Source: G963669295 sp963669295 | Lineage (GTDB): Bacteria > Bacteroidota > Bacteroidia > Flavobacteriales_D > CALLUQ01 | NCBI GenBank assembly: GCA_963669295.1 | Contig: OY769938.1 | Coordinates: 2,356,001 to 2,420,000 of the forward strand | Direction of reading: 5' to 3' | DNA: 64,000 bases | Shown here: positions 1 through 8,773 of the stretch, in pieces | Layout of the letters: each line of letters starts with the position of its first letter | Numbering within the stretch: position 1 is the stretch's first letter | Translations under genes and position numbers: made by a program | Notes under the pieces: model-generated | The model's database searches: none | Told to the model about the DNA's origin: nothing | Seen by the model: only the letters and a program-made list of their open reading frames with translations

Positions 1-1446
1 GCTAATGGTTGTACCGTTGCAGATGTGGCGGTTGTGTCAGAACCTGCGTCTGCATTGTCAGCAACTACTTCATCTACCGATGAGACTTGTGCCACGAATG
101 ACGGAACAGCTACAGCAACTCCAGCAGGAGGTACAGCACCATATACCTATTCATGGGATGATCCAGGTGCGCAAACCACTGCTACAGCAACTGGCTTGGC
201 CAATGGAAATTACAATGTTACTGTAACCGATGCCAACGGATGTAATGTGGTTGAATCGGTAACGGTATTCTACAATTGTGGTGGAACCAAGTTAAGAGAT
301 TACGACTGTGGTTCTACACTACCCACTTTCGATAAATATTTCTATGCAGATCAGGTAAGTGGTGCAGATGCCTATGAGTGGGAGTTGATGGATTACGATG
401 ATAATTCCATTTATACCTGGATCAATTATGTAAACCACAGTGCCAAAATGATTTATTTCTCTGGTACAACGTATGGTAAAACATACCGTGTAAGAGTACG
501 TGCTCGTGTTGGTGGTGTTTGGGGAACATTGGGTGTTCCATGTGATTTGAGTACACCTGCAGTAACCCTCACTCAATTGCGTGCTTACGATTGTAACTCT
601 ACTTTGAATTCCATGACGCAGTATTTCTATGCAGACGCAGTAACTGGAGCTTCGGCATACGAGTTTGAGTTGACCGACACCGACGACTTTACGGTGTACA
701 ACTGGACCAACTACAACAATCGCTCAGCACAGATGTCATTAATTTCAGGAACCACCACTAATAAAACGTACGATGTTCGTGTGCGTGCATTAGTGGGGGG
801 GACATGGACTTCGTATGGTACTACCTGTCAGTTGACCACTCCAGGTATTCCATTAACGCAGTTGAAAACTCAGTACTGTGGTTTAACACTACCCTCGTTC
901 AACTACTTGTTCCTTTGTTATCCAGTACCGGGTGTAACCGACTTCGAGTGGGAATTCTACGATACGAATACCATGACAACGGAATACTATGTAAAAGGGA
1001 ACAACAATGAGGGTATGATTATGAATCTATTGAGCAATCCGCAAATCAATACCACTTATGAGGTGCGTGTGCGTGCACAAGTTGGAGGTACCTGGGGTGC
1101 ATTTGGCCCAATGTGTTTATTGCACACCGGACCTAACGCTATGGCTCCGCAGGGGGATGGAGAGCAAGCACACCGCTTCGATCCTCAACAGTTAATGGAG
1201 CGGGAAGAAATCAGTATCCTTATTTATCCTAATCCTGCGCGCGATCAGTTTACCTTAGGGTTGAAAGAAATCGATGAAAATACGATGTTACGTATCTTCA
1301 ATGGTATGGGACAAATAGTGGTAGAACAACGCATCACTACCCTTAATGAAACGATCAATATTTCAACATTGGCCAACGGTATATATACCATTCAAGTGGC
1401 CAGTAAAAACAATGTAATCGCTGACAAACTATTGATTGAACGTTAA
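1..1446 (+). CDS. T9SS surface protein with SprB-like and triple tandem repeats, 5' end outside window
   Basis: The reading frame is open from the first base, so this is the last 481 residues of a longer protein. The first ~90 residues resemble a SprB-type repeat (GLANGNYNVTVTDANGC), as found in flavobacterial gliding and adhesion proteins. Three tandem repeats of about 95 residues follow. Each begins near L-x-x-Y-D-C and closes with TYxVRVRAxVGGxW, then a cysteine. The last ~75 residues form a type A T9SS sorting domain: YPNPARDQFTL near its start, then ANGIYTIQV and a basic end. The protein is therefore predicted to cross the outer membrane by T9SS and be anchored or released at the cell surface. 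A strong terminator follows at once. The ligand is unknown; structural or adhesive use is inferred from repeat content. Confidence 0.85.
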   Translation, partial: ANGCTVADVAVVSEPASALSATTSSTDETCATNDGTATATPAGGTAPYTYSWDDPGAQTTATATGLANGNYNVTVTDANGCNVVESVTVFYNCGGTKLRDYDCGSTLPTFDKYFYADQVSGADAYEWELMDYDDNSIYTWINYVNHSAKMIYFSGTTYGKTYRVRVRARVGGVWGTLGVPCDLSTPAVTLTQLRAYDCNSTLNSMTQYFYADAVTGASAYEFELTDTDDFTVYNWTNYNNRSAQMSLISGTTTNKTYDVRVRALVGGTWTSYGTTCQLTTPGIPLTQLKTQYCGLTLPSFNYLFLCYPVPGVTDFEWEFYDTNTMTTEYYVKGNNNEGMIMNLLSNPQINTTYEVRVRAQVGGTWGAFGPMCLLHTGPNAMAPQGDGEQAHRFDPQQLMEREEISILIYPNPARDQFTLGLKEIDENTMLRIFNGMGQIVVEQRITTLNETINISTLANGIYTIQVASKNNVIADKLLIER

Positions 1447-1466
1447 CGTAAAGCAATAACAATTTG

Positions 1467-1497
1467 AAACCTCCTGATCAGTCAGGAGGTTTTTTTT
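1467..1497 (+). terminator. rho-independent terminator
   Basis: A perfect 10-bp stem (AACCTCCTGA with TCAGGAGGTT, loop TCAG) is followed by eight or more T residues. It lies 20 bases after the stop of the T9SS surface protein and ends before the next gene, on the same strand, so the phosphatase gene downstream needs its own promoter. Confidence 0.9.
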
Positions 1498-1520
1498 ATT
1501 GTAAATCTTATCTTTAATAG

Positions 1521-3116
1521 ATGAGACTGCTATGTTTTACCGTATTTATTGTGTTATTTCATATGGGTGCTTCAGGTCAGGAAATGGATTCGTTGCTTAA
1601 CGTGTGGAATGACACTTCAAAACCAGATTCACTTCGATTTAAAGCTATTAATGAGTTGTCGTGGATGACAACACGTATAAATCCTCAAAAGGCAGAAGAG
1701 CTGGCTAGGGAACAAATGGCCTATGCACAAGAAAAAGGAGAGGAAAAATACGTAGCAAAGGCATTGGGTACTATTGCTGTTACCTTTTGGGCAAGAGGCG
1801 ATTTTGATACTGCTCTTGAATATGGGTTGCAACGGCTCAATATTGAGCAAGAGCTAAACGATTCTTCGGGCCTCGCTAAGGCATATGGTAATTTGGGGCT
1901 TTATTACAGTGATAAAGGAGACAACCTTCGAGCATTTGATTATTACCAACAAGCGGTACAAATTGAAGAAGCGTTAGGCGATAGCTTAAGCATGGCGGGA
2001 TCGTATAATAGTATGGGAGTCATTTACAAGGCCTTGGGCGATTATGATAAAGCACTGGTGTTTTATCAAAAGGCGTTGCGTTTACTGGAGAATAATGGTG
2101 GTGCAGATTATAAAATCGCCTCCATGCATCACAACCTTGGTTCGTTATACATGACCTTGAACGAACACGATAAAGGGAAACAGTATTACGACGAAACATT
2201 AAAGCGGTATGAAGAGATTAATTATGGGTTGGGTGTAGGAGCCATTTATCAGGACATTGGAGCTTATTATGAAGAGATGAACCAATATGATAGTGCAGAA
2301 GTATATTACCTGCGCTCTGCAGAGTTATTGATGCAATATGAGAAACGGCAGTTCGTTAACATTGCTTATTTTCATTTGGGGCACATCAATCTTCTTAAAG
2401 GCAATAATAATGAAGCACTGAAGTGGTGCTCGAAAGGAGTGGCCATGGCAGAGGAGATAGGCGACCCAACTGGTGAGCGAAGCAATTGCCAATGCTTATA
2501 TACTGTGTACAAAGAGCTGGGTCAAAAAGGGAAGGCTCTGGATTATTATGAGCGCTACAATGTGCTCAATGATACACTGACCAGTAAAAAAACGACAGCG
2601 AAAGTTTTGCGCAAGGAATTTCAATATTCGTACGACAAACAAGTGTTGGCCGATAGCCTGGCTTTTGCCCAACAACAAGAATTGGCCAATGTACAGCATG
2701 AGGCAGCATTGAAACAAGAGCAAACACGGCGGTATGCGCTATATGGAGGATTAAGTTTAGCCCTATTGCTTTTGGGAATAGCCATTAGAAGCTATCGTAT
2801 TAAGAAGAAAGCAAACATTGTAATTGCAGCACAAAGGGATCGGGTGGAAGAGCAGAAAAACACCATTGAAGAACAGAAGGAAATTGTGGAAGAAAAAAAC
2901 AAGGAAATTTTAGATTCGATTAACTATGCTAAACGCATACAGGCAGCAATTCTCCCTCCAGGTCAACTTGTAAAAACACACCTGAAAGATTCTTTTATCT
3001 TGTATCAACCCAAAGATATTGTTGCTGGAGATTTTTATTGGTTAGAACAAAAAGGGGAAAAAGTGCTGTTTGCCGCTGCCGATTGTACGGGGCATGGGTT
3101 CCGGGGGCAATGGTGA
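1521..3116 (+). CDS. TPR/PP2C-type (SpoIIE) phosphatase, N-terminal part before a frameshift
   Basis: A signal peptide (residues 1-19) is followed by about eight tetratricopeptide repeats (roughly 35-330; typical pieces are AKAYGNLGLYYSDKGD and GSYNSMGVIYKALGDYDKAL). Then come a membrane helix near 410-427, a coiled coil rich in E, Q and K, and the first part of a SpoIIE/PP2C-like serine phosphatase domain (ILPP, then YQPKDIVAGDFYW and AAADCTGHG). Translation then runs into FRGQW and a stop. The missing second half of the domain continues one frame over, so one base has been lost from the G run at 3096-3098. The expected intact protein is about 713 residues with an exported TPR sensor and a cytosolic phosphatase. 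A TATCTTTA box ends 4 bases before the ATG, close to the TAnnTTTG promoter element. Confidence 0.8.
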   Translation: MRLLCFTVFIVLFHMGASGQEMDSLLNVWNDTSKPDSLRFKAINELSWMTTRINPQKAEELAREQMAYAQEKGEEKYVAKALGTIAVTFWARGDFDTALEYGLQRLNIEQELNDSSGLAKAYGNLGLYYSDKGDNLRAFDYYQQAVQIEEALGDSLSMAGSYNSMGVIYKALGDYDKALVFYQKALRLLENNGGADYKIASMHHNLGSLYMTLNEHDKGKQYYDETLKRYEEINYGLGVGAIYQDIGAYYEEMNQYDSAEVYYLRSAELLMQYEKRQFVNIAYFHLGHINLLKGNNNEALKWCSKGVAMAEEIGDPTGERSNCQCLYTVYKELGQKGKALDYYERYNVLNDTLTSKKTTAKVLRKEFQYSYDKQVLADSLAFAQQQELANVQHEAALKQEQTRRYALYGGLSLALLLLGIAIRSYRIKKKANIVIAAQRDRVEEQKNTIEEQKEIVEEKNKEILDSINYAKRIQAAILPPGQLVKTHLKDSFILYQPKDIVAGDFYWLEQKGEKVLFAAADCTGHGFRGQW

Positions 3117-3661
3117 GTGTGATATGCAACAATGCATTAAATCGATCTGTACGTGAGCACGGCTTAGTAGTACCAGGAAAGGTATTGGATAAAACAAGAG
3201 AAATCGTTGTTCAAGAATTTGAGAAGAGTGAGGAAGAAGTAAAAGATGGAATGGACATAGCATTGTGTGCCTTCAATACCACAACACGCGAGTTAGAATA
3301 TGCTGGAGCGAACAATCCACTGTGGGTAATTAAGCCTGGTGAAAATGGCGAAAAGGAGTTGTTAGAAATAAAGCCAACTAAACAGCCTATAGGTAAAGTA
3401 GATGCGCCAGTATCCTTTACAACACATCGCTTAACCCTTAATCCAGGGGATGTTTTTTATGTATTTTCCGATGGTTTTGCCGACCAGTTTGGAGGAGAGA
3501 GAGGGAAGAAGCTAAAGTCGAGTGGCTTTAAGACTCTGCTCCTTTCTATCCAGGATAAATCCATAACCGAGCAACATCAGGCTTTGCACGAATTTTTTGA
3601 ATCGTGGAAAGGAAGCCATGAGCAGTTGGATGATGTTTGTGTTATTGGTATTCGTGCATAG
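3098..3661 (+). CDS. SpoIIE/PP2C-type phosphatase, C-terminal part after the frameshift
   Basis: This piece carries the rest of the phosphatase domain begun by the preceding frame. VPGAMVSVI completes the conserved TGHG-VPGA motif, YAGANNPLW and VFSDGFADQFGG follow, and DDVCVIGIR closes the domain with the metal-binding aspartates. No good start exists in this frame: residues read upstream of VPGA are a shadow of the first frame, and the first in-frame ATG (3110) lies inside the domain. Such proteins dephosphorylate serine or threonine on partner proteins such as anti-sigma antagonists; the partner here is unknown. Either the gene is a recent pseudogene or one G is missing from the assembly. 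All catalytic motifs are intact on both sides, which favours a very recent event or a sequencing error. Confidence 0.75.
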   Translation, partial: VPGAMVSVICNNALNRSVREHGLVVPGKVLDKTREIVVQEFEKSEEEVKDGMDIALCAFNTTTRELEYAGANNPLWVIKPGENGEKELLEIKPTKQPIGKVDAPVSFTTHRLTLNPGDVFYVFSDGFADQFGGERGKKLKSSGFKTLLLSIQDKSITEQHQALHEFFESWKGSHEQLDDVCVIGIRA

Positions 3662-3731
3662 TTGCACTTTTATTTTACCCGGCAAATACGTACATTTATT
3701 AGCATTAATTAATCACTAAAAACCAAAATCA

Positions 3732-4142
3732 ATGAAGACAACTTTGATGGCAGTAGCCATGCTGCTTACTTTTGGCGTTGCTGTTTTCGCCAATGGCACT
3801 GAAGAGGTAAAGGAAAACAAGAAAAACACTGTTACCTATACCGTTAAACAAATCATCGAAATGTATGGGGCAAATAATGTAATTATGCCCGAGGATTTTG
3901 AAGAAGACATGGAGATCGAATTCATGTTAGATGCAGAAGCACAGGCACAGCCATGCCCTGGTACCGGCCTTATTCCTTGTGAAGCGGCTATTGCTATGGA
4001 ACGCGCTCGCTTGCGTCCTATTGCTAACGAGTGCTGCTGTACTTTCCGTTCAGGAGCAGAATGTTGTGCTAATGGAGTGCCAGTAGCGGTTCTTTTTTTA
4101 GTAGAACCTAGCAACCCCAACTGCACCCCCTCAGGGAACTAA
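3732..4142 (+). CDS. small exported cysteine-rich protein, function unknown
   Basis: Not recognised as a named family. The 136-residue product begins with a clear signal peptide (MKTTLMAVAMLLTFGVAVFA, cut near residue 20). An acidic, E/D-rich middle follows (about 50-72). The C-terminal 60 residues contain nine cysteines in the pattern PCPG, PCEAA, ECCCT, ECC and NC, which suggests disulfide bonding in the periplasm or outside the cell, or metal binding. It stands alone between two terminator-bounded neighbours and ends at its own strong bidirectional terminator. A TACATTTA element lies about 33 bases before the ATG. It could be a secreted peptide or bacteriocin-like product, but no processing or modification gene is near; that idea is speculative. 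Confidence 0.7.
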   Translation: MKTTLMAVAMLLTFGVAVFANGTEEVKENKKNTVTYTVKQIIEMYGANNVIMPEDFEEDMEIEFMLDAEAQAQPCPGTGLIPCEAAIAMERARLRPIANECCCTFRSGAECCANGVPVAVLFLVEPSNPNCTPSGN

Positions 4143-4156
4143 ATAGTATTCAAAAG

Positions 4157-4224
4157 AAAACCCCTGACCAGATTCTATCCCGATAGTTATCGGAATGTTT
4201 CGGAACCTGGTCAGGGGTTTTTTA
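4157..4224. terminator. bidirectional terminator with a nested palindrome in its loop
   Basis: The outer stem AACCCCTGACCAG pairs with CTGGTCAGGGGTT and is flanked by A-rich and T-rich tracts, so it can end both converging genes. The loop is not short: it carries a second perfect palindrome, CCGATAGTTATCGG (4180-4193). The stop codons of the two genes lie 15-17 bases away on either side. Confidence 0.88.
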
Positions 4225-4239
4225 ATGCGTTGCGATTGC

Positions 4240-6291
4240 TTAGTGCAAGATCAATGCTTGCGTCATCGATTGTTTGCCATTTTGTAAAGTAACCGAGTAG
4301 GCACCTTTCGGCAAGGTGGATAAATCAATTCTACTATAAACGCCATTAAGCTGACCTTCATTATACACTGATCTGCCAGTCATGTCATATACATCCAATG
4401 TATACCCAGCTAAATCAGTAGTACTATTGATGGTAATCCACCCTTTAGAAGGGTTGGGGTGAATGTTAAGAATAGCAGCATCTACGGCTTCTTCCACCCC
4501 AACGTTACCAACGTCAATGCGAATCACTTCGTCGGTATCGGCATTGACAAAGAACAAACGCCCATCAGGTGCAATTTCGATGCCCATAATACCAACAGAA
4601 CCAGTTTGAATGCGCCCTAGTTCTGTAAAGTTGTTTGCCATATCGTAAATCACAATGTCTCCTGTAGCGTAATCACTTACCATTAAGCGATCGTCAATTA
4701 AAGCGATGCCAGATGGCGATACCAATCCGGTATTAATAATTTCTTCCCAGGTGTACCCTGTAACGGTAGAGTATTCTGCAACAGCTTCAAAAGAAGGGTA
4801 GGTGGGAGTACCACCAGGTGTTCCTGTAGTAATGTCAATTCGAATGACACGATCGTTGCCATTGTCAACCACATACAACCAGTTGGTGTTTTTGTCCAAT
4901 ACCATGTGGCTGGCTACGTAATTATTAGGGTCCATTGCCACAGTTTCATCGGAGTATCGTCGAATAATTCCATCAGAGTGATCGTGCTGACCGGGGCCAT
5001 GGTCTTCCACAAAGTCATACATTACAATATCGTTGTTGTATCCATCAAACACCCAAAACGCGTTGTCTTTTTGGTGGGCAATGCCCTGTGTTTGCGGGCT
5101 TTGGTGTAGCATGTCTAAATGACTTCCATTGCCACCAGGAGGGGTAATGGCATACACAGCAGGGTCGCTCGACCATAATGTAGGTCCGGTAAAGGCCGTG
5201 CCACCATCGTGGTTGGCATCAAAAATACCGTTTGAGGTAGCAAAGTTCTCGTTTTCGCTGAATGCAATGCCAGAAGGCAGGTTCATGAAATGCCATGAGT
5301 TGCCATCTTTTCTCCACCATGAAGTTTGATTGCCTTCGCCAGTATTTGAAAAGGTAACGGTACTGCCACCACTTTGTTCGGTGCCCATATTAATTACCCA
5401 TAATTCATTGTCGGTTAGGGTTGGATGAAACTCCAAATCGCGTGGAATTTGTACCTGGTCGAAGTTGTTGCCAATAACAGTATAGGTAGGGGTAGCGCCT
5501 ACGTATTGGTCAATGATGTTTGCTCTTGGGGGACCAACAATTACCGATTTATTCATTTCATCGTTACCAGTATGCATATCGGCATTGCCCCCATTGATGT
5601 TGGTAGCCCATACTTTAATGTCGTAAGTGCCATTGTTGGTGGGGTTCCACGGAATGGTATGCAATACTTCTACTTTTTCGAATGGGGCTACCGAAAGACC
5701 AGTAATATTTGCGGTAATCGCAGTGCCATTATCGATGGAGTAGTTCATATCAAAATCGGTTACAGTAGCAGAACCATAGTTTACAATTTGGGCTCTGATG
5801 TCTACAGTACCAGGGTTCACATAATTATAGGTAAAGATGTTTTCTGTGGCTAAATCGTAAGGGTCAGGAACTTGCGCAACAAATGTAAAGGTATTGCCGG
5901 CACCCGTTCCGTCGAAAGAGTAAGCGGGAATTCCATCGGTATACACCACAAAATCCAATCCGTCATCGCCCCAATCATCTACCCATTCAATATCGTACGA
6001 AGTGCCTGTGGTGAAACACCATGGTCCCTCTGTAATGGTGAGGTTATTGCCATAACCGCCAGGGTTTTGTGTTTGTGCACCACCACCGTTGCAACCTACC
6101 AGGTTGTTGCCACCAGCGAAAATAGTGCCGTTGCCACATCCATTGCCGGAAGGCACCAATTCCCAATATGTTTCATAACCATAGGCATCGGTAATAACAT
6201 CAATTAGTATTTCCGTTTGGCCTCCAGGGCATTGTGTGTAACCTATTGAGAGTGAAAGGCAAGCGATGAAAAGCAGGGTAAATTTTTTCAT
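4240..6291 (-). CDS. T9SS-secreted protein with CARDB-like and beta-propeller-like regions
   Basis: The 683-residue protein has a signal peptide (1-19) and an N-terminal region with several glycines and cysteines (CPGGQTEILIDV onward). A beta-sandwich-like stretch near 150-250 (TVDIRAQIVNYGSATVTDF) is similar to CARDB domains. A region near 280-600 has repeated pieces such as GIAHQKDNAFWVFDG, NWLYVVDNGNDRVIRID and SPSGIALIDDRLMVSDY, which look like NHL-type propeller blades. The end (about 610-683) is a type A sorting domain: HPNPSKGWITI and LPKGAYSVTLQNGKQ. A secreted binding protein or extracellular enzyme is plausible, but no catalytic motif was found. It runs toward the bidirectional terminator shared with the cysteine-rich gene. 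Confidence 0.82.
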   Translation of the reverse strand: MKKFTLLFIACLSLSIGYTQCPGGQTEILIDVITDAYGYETYWELVPSGNGCGNGTIFAGGNNLVGCNGGGAQTQNPGGYGNNLTITEGPWCFTTGTSYDIEWVDDWGDDGLDFVVYTDGIPAYSFDGTGAGNTFTFVAQVPDPYDLATENIFTYNYVNPGTVDIRAQIVNYGSATVTDFDMNYSIDNGTAITANITGLSVAPFEKVEVLHTIPWNPTNNGTYDIKVWATNINGGNADMHTGNDEMNKSVIVGPPRANIIDQYVGATPTYTVIGNNFDQVQIPRDLEFHPTLTDNELWVINMGTEQSGGSTVTFSNTGEGNQTSWWRKDGNSWHFMNLPSGIAFSENENFATSNGIFDANHDGGTAFTGPTLWSSDPAVYAITPPGGNGSHLDMLHQSPQTQGIAHQKDNAFWVFDGYNNDIVMYDFVEDHGPGQHDHSDGIIRRYSDETVAMDPNNYVASHMVLDKNTNWLYVVDNGNDRVIRIDITTGTPGGTPTYPSFEAVAEYSTVTGYTWEEIINTGLVSPSGIALIDDRLMVSDYATGDIVIYDMANNFTELGRIQTGSVGIMGIEIAPDGRLFFVNADTDEVIRIDVGNVGVEEAVDAAILNIHPNPSKGWITINSTTDLAGYTLDVYDMTGRSVYNEGQLNGVYSRIDLSTLPKGAYSVTLQNGKQSMTQALILH

Positions 6292-6378
6292 AAGCGTTAA
6301 TTATTTTTCTTAAAAATACGCTTTTCTGCATCGCGAATAAAAGGAGGATTGCTACAAACTTGGAAAGCAAAAGCAAGG

Positions 6379-6409
6379 GCCGCCCTGCTCATTCAGGAGC
6401 AAAGGCGGC
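6379..6409. other. GC-rich interrupted inverted repeat of unknown role
   Basis: GCCGCC and TGCTC pair with GAGCA and GGCGGC across a six-base loop. It lies in the 5' region of the minus-strand T9SS gene and has no T tract, so it is unlikely to be a terminator. A leader structure or a protein-binding site are both possible. Confidence 0.4.
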
Positions 6410-6468
6410 TCTACATTATTGGGTTAGGAATTGGGAAAACAAGTTAATGTGTCTATTGGCCGGAGCAT

Positions 6469-6507
6469 AAACGGAGCGCATTGGCTCAGGCGAATGCGCT
6501 CCGTTTT
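6469..6507. terminator. strong hairpin, probable terminator of the MORN-repeat gene
   Basis: A perfect 14-bp stem (AAACGGAGCGCATT with its complement) encloses a 10-base loop. It lies about 70 bases after the stop of the minus-strand MORN-repeat gene. The T tract is only three or four bases long on either strand, which weakens the call. The remainder of the 287-base gap between the two minus-strand genes holds only the interrupted repeat upstream. Confidence 0.6.
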
Positions 6508-6578
6508 AGCGCTATTAGTTAAGATGCACTAACCTTAAAAAAGGTTGGGTAAGGGGTGGTTTTTTTGCAGGAGATGAG

Positions 6579-8648
6579 CTAACACCCTGGTGGCGATTGC
6601 ATACCAATGATCTTCCATTGGCCTTTTATTTTGCCAAAAAGCAGCCGTGTCCAGGAGTTGCCACGGTCAACATCAGCCGCCTTTATATAGCATGGTTTGC
6701 CGTTATGACTTACCTCATACCAACATCCGGAGTAGCTGCCTTCGTCGTTGATACAGCCAATGTCGATTTTGCCATAATAAAAAGGGTGCGCCTGATCAAC
6801 TGCTCTGGCGTTGGGGTGTGGGCGGGCGTATACTTTTCCTTCGGGGTTGGTTAGGAGGGTGAGTTTGTAATCGAAAAATAAGTCAGAAAGGGTAGTGCTA
6901 CTGAAATTAATGGTGCTGTATATTGGGGTATTATTGTCTGTAGGATAGCCGTCCATAATTCCTAATCGATCCTGACCGATGCCTTGTTTTAGTAGTGCTT
7001 TTAGGAAGGTGTAAAACTCATTGACGCCTCGGTAGTAAGCATGGTTTTGCAGTACTGTTGCTTTAGGACAGCCTACTGTTTGTTCGGAGTAACATCCATC
7101 GTTCCACAACATAATGTGATCTGCAAAAAAGGAGTTAATCTTGCTGCTGTCTTGTTCGCGCAAGGCTACTTTTAAATCGATGATGAACCGGCCAAAGTCG
7201 GGTGTGTTGGAGTAATCGGTAATAAACATTTTTCCTTCTTTGTGCTGTGGCAACAGTCGTTGATGTACCATCGCACCTTTGTCCCATTTGGTTTCAAGCC
7301 GGTAGAGGCTGTCGCCTTCAAAGTACTTCTTCCATTTGCCATGTTTTTTTCCGTTCAAATAGGCTCCTTTTTCTGCTAGTTGTTTATTGGGGAACCATGC
7401 ATTGAAGGTTCCTGATGGCTTGTTGTTGGCATAAAGAGTAATGCTTTTCTTGTTGCCATTTTCATGATAAAAAATCAGTTTAGTATGTGCACCATACTCA
7501 TAGAAATTCTCCCATTGTAATTGGCCGGTTTCGGTACTGTATTCTTTTGCGCTGCCGTGCAATTGGCCTTCATGGTATCCTTTTTCCTGGTACAGCTTAC
7601 CATCATGATAACGCTTATAGGTGCCATGCATTTCTCCTTTTGAATAGGTGGCCTCCCAGTTTTTTTGCTGTCCGTTAGTGTAGTTCCACAAAATGCGCTT
7701 GCCTTCCAGTAGTCCGTTTTTGTAGTAAGCTTTGCTCTTCAATTCACCACTTTCGGTATACTCCAGCCACGGACCATGTTTTTCTCCAGCTTTGTAGTGT
7801 TGCACCATAAAGGGATTGCCATTGCGGTGCTGATAGATCCATTTCCCCTCTTTTTTGCCGTGCACATAGTTGCCCACCATAAAATCCTGTTCGTTGTCGT
7901 ACCACCCACGCTCTGATACGAGCAACCCTTCTTTGTATGTATGCTCGAAATGTGGTTTTCCATTGGCATGGGAGGTGCGTTGGAACCCTGTATAAGGCAC
8001 ATTTTTATAAAACCACCTTCCACCAATGGCCTTTAAATCATATTTGCCTACTTGTGTCGGAAGCGCATCAACTTCATCGGCAGAGGGTTCCATCTTTACT
8101 TCCTCATACGTTTCGGTTTGTTTATTCCACACCGTCCAAAACCCCACTTTGATGCCGTATTCATAGTTGCCTTTTTCCAACAGCTTTTTGTTTTCATCCT
8201 TTTTTTCATACATCCCGTGCCTTACTCCATCGAGATAGTTTTCGTTCACCACTACATGCTCGCCTTCGTACCAAAGCAACCATTCGCCAACAGGTTTGCC
8301 TTTATGATAAGCCCCTTTTTGGATGATTTGCCCTTCTTCATTCCAGTATCGCCAAAGGCCATGGGTTTTATCTTCGAAGTATTCGCCCGTAGAGCGCTTT
8401 TCACCGGTTTTGTACCAATGGATTGAGTGGCCGTGTTTCCAGCCATCCTTGTATTCGGTTTGCGAAGTGAGTTGTTGGCCATGAAAGGTTTCTACCAATC
8501 CAGTATAGGGGTCGTTGCGCAACCACATTTTGTTGTAGTTGTACTTTTTCAGTGCGCTGAAATTCACCTTTTCGGGGCGGGCGGTGCTTTGTGTCCAACT
8601 CAGTGTTGGGAATAGAAGTAGTATAATAAAGCCTGGAAGCAATTTCAT
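6579..8648 (-). CDS. exported MORN-repeat protein (YwqK-like family)
   Basis: A signal peptide (1-19, ending SWTQS) precedes roughly a dozen repeats of the MORN_2 type, from about residue 35 to 460. They have the form W-Y-x-N-G-x-x-x-x-E-x-x-Y-x-x-G-x-x-H-G (for example HGLWRYWNEEGQ and HGPWLEYTESGELKS). The last ~200 residues are different: an alpha/beta region near 480-570 (FFADHIMLWNDGCYSEQTVGC) and a cysteine-containing part ending GKIKGQWKIIGMQSPPGC. This family is often labelled YwqK antitoxin. A WHH nuclease gene lies 125 bases upstream on the same strand, but this protein is predicted to be exported, so a role as immunity to a cytosolic DNase is doubtful. No T9SS signal is evident. 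Confidence 0.75.
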   Translation of the reverse strand: MKLLPGFIILLLFPTLSWTQSTARPEKVNFSALKKYNYNKMWLRNDPYTGLVETFHGQQLTSQTEYKDGWKHGHSIHWYKTGEKRSTGEYFEDKTHGLWRYWNEEGQIIQKGAYHKGKPVGEWLLWYEGEHVVVNENYLDGVRHGMYEKKDENKKLLEKGNYEYGIKVGFWTVWNKQTETYEEVKMEPSADEVDALPTQVGKYDLKAIGGRWFYKNVPYTGFQRTSHANGKPHFEHTYKEGLLVSERGWYDNEQDFMVGNYVHGKKEGKWIYQHRNGNPFMVQHYKAGEKHGPWLEYTESGELKSKAYYKNGLLEGKRILWNYTNGQQKNWEATYSKGEMHGTYKRYHDGKLYQEKGYHEGQLHGSAKEYSTETGQLQWENFYEYGAHTKLIFYHENGNKKSITLYANNKPSGTFNAWFPNKQLAEKGAYLNGKKHGKWKKYFEGDSLYRLETKWDKGAMVHQRLLPQHKEGKMFITDYSNTPDFGRFIIDLKVALREQDSSKINSFFADHIMLWNDGCYSEQTVGCPKATVLQNHAYYRGVNEFYTFLKALLKQGIGQDRLGIMDGYPTDNNTPIYSTINFSSTTLSDLFFDYKLTLLTNPEGKVYARPHPNARAVDQAHPFYYGKIDIGCINDEGSYSGCWYEVSHNGKPCYIKAADVDRGNSWTRLLFGKIKGQWKIIGMQSPPGC

Positions 8649-8773
8649 GTCATTAACATTACAAAAACCTTACCGTATATTCCATTAAGTTACAAAAGTG
8701 TGTGGAATGCTCGAGGCCAATTTATTATTAGCGCAAAATGCGGTAAAATGAGTGTGGAAAAACTGATTATTTG

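Noticed and set aside
15..226. Alternative short frames inside the first gene
   Set aside because: They overlap the long T9SS frame and lack any support.
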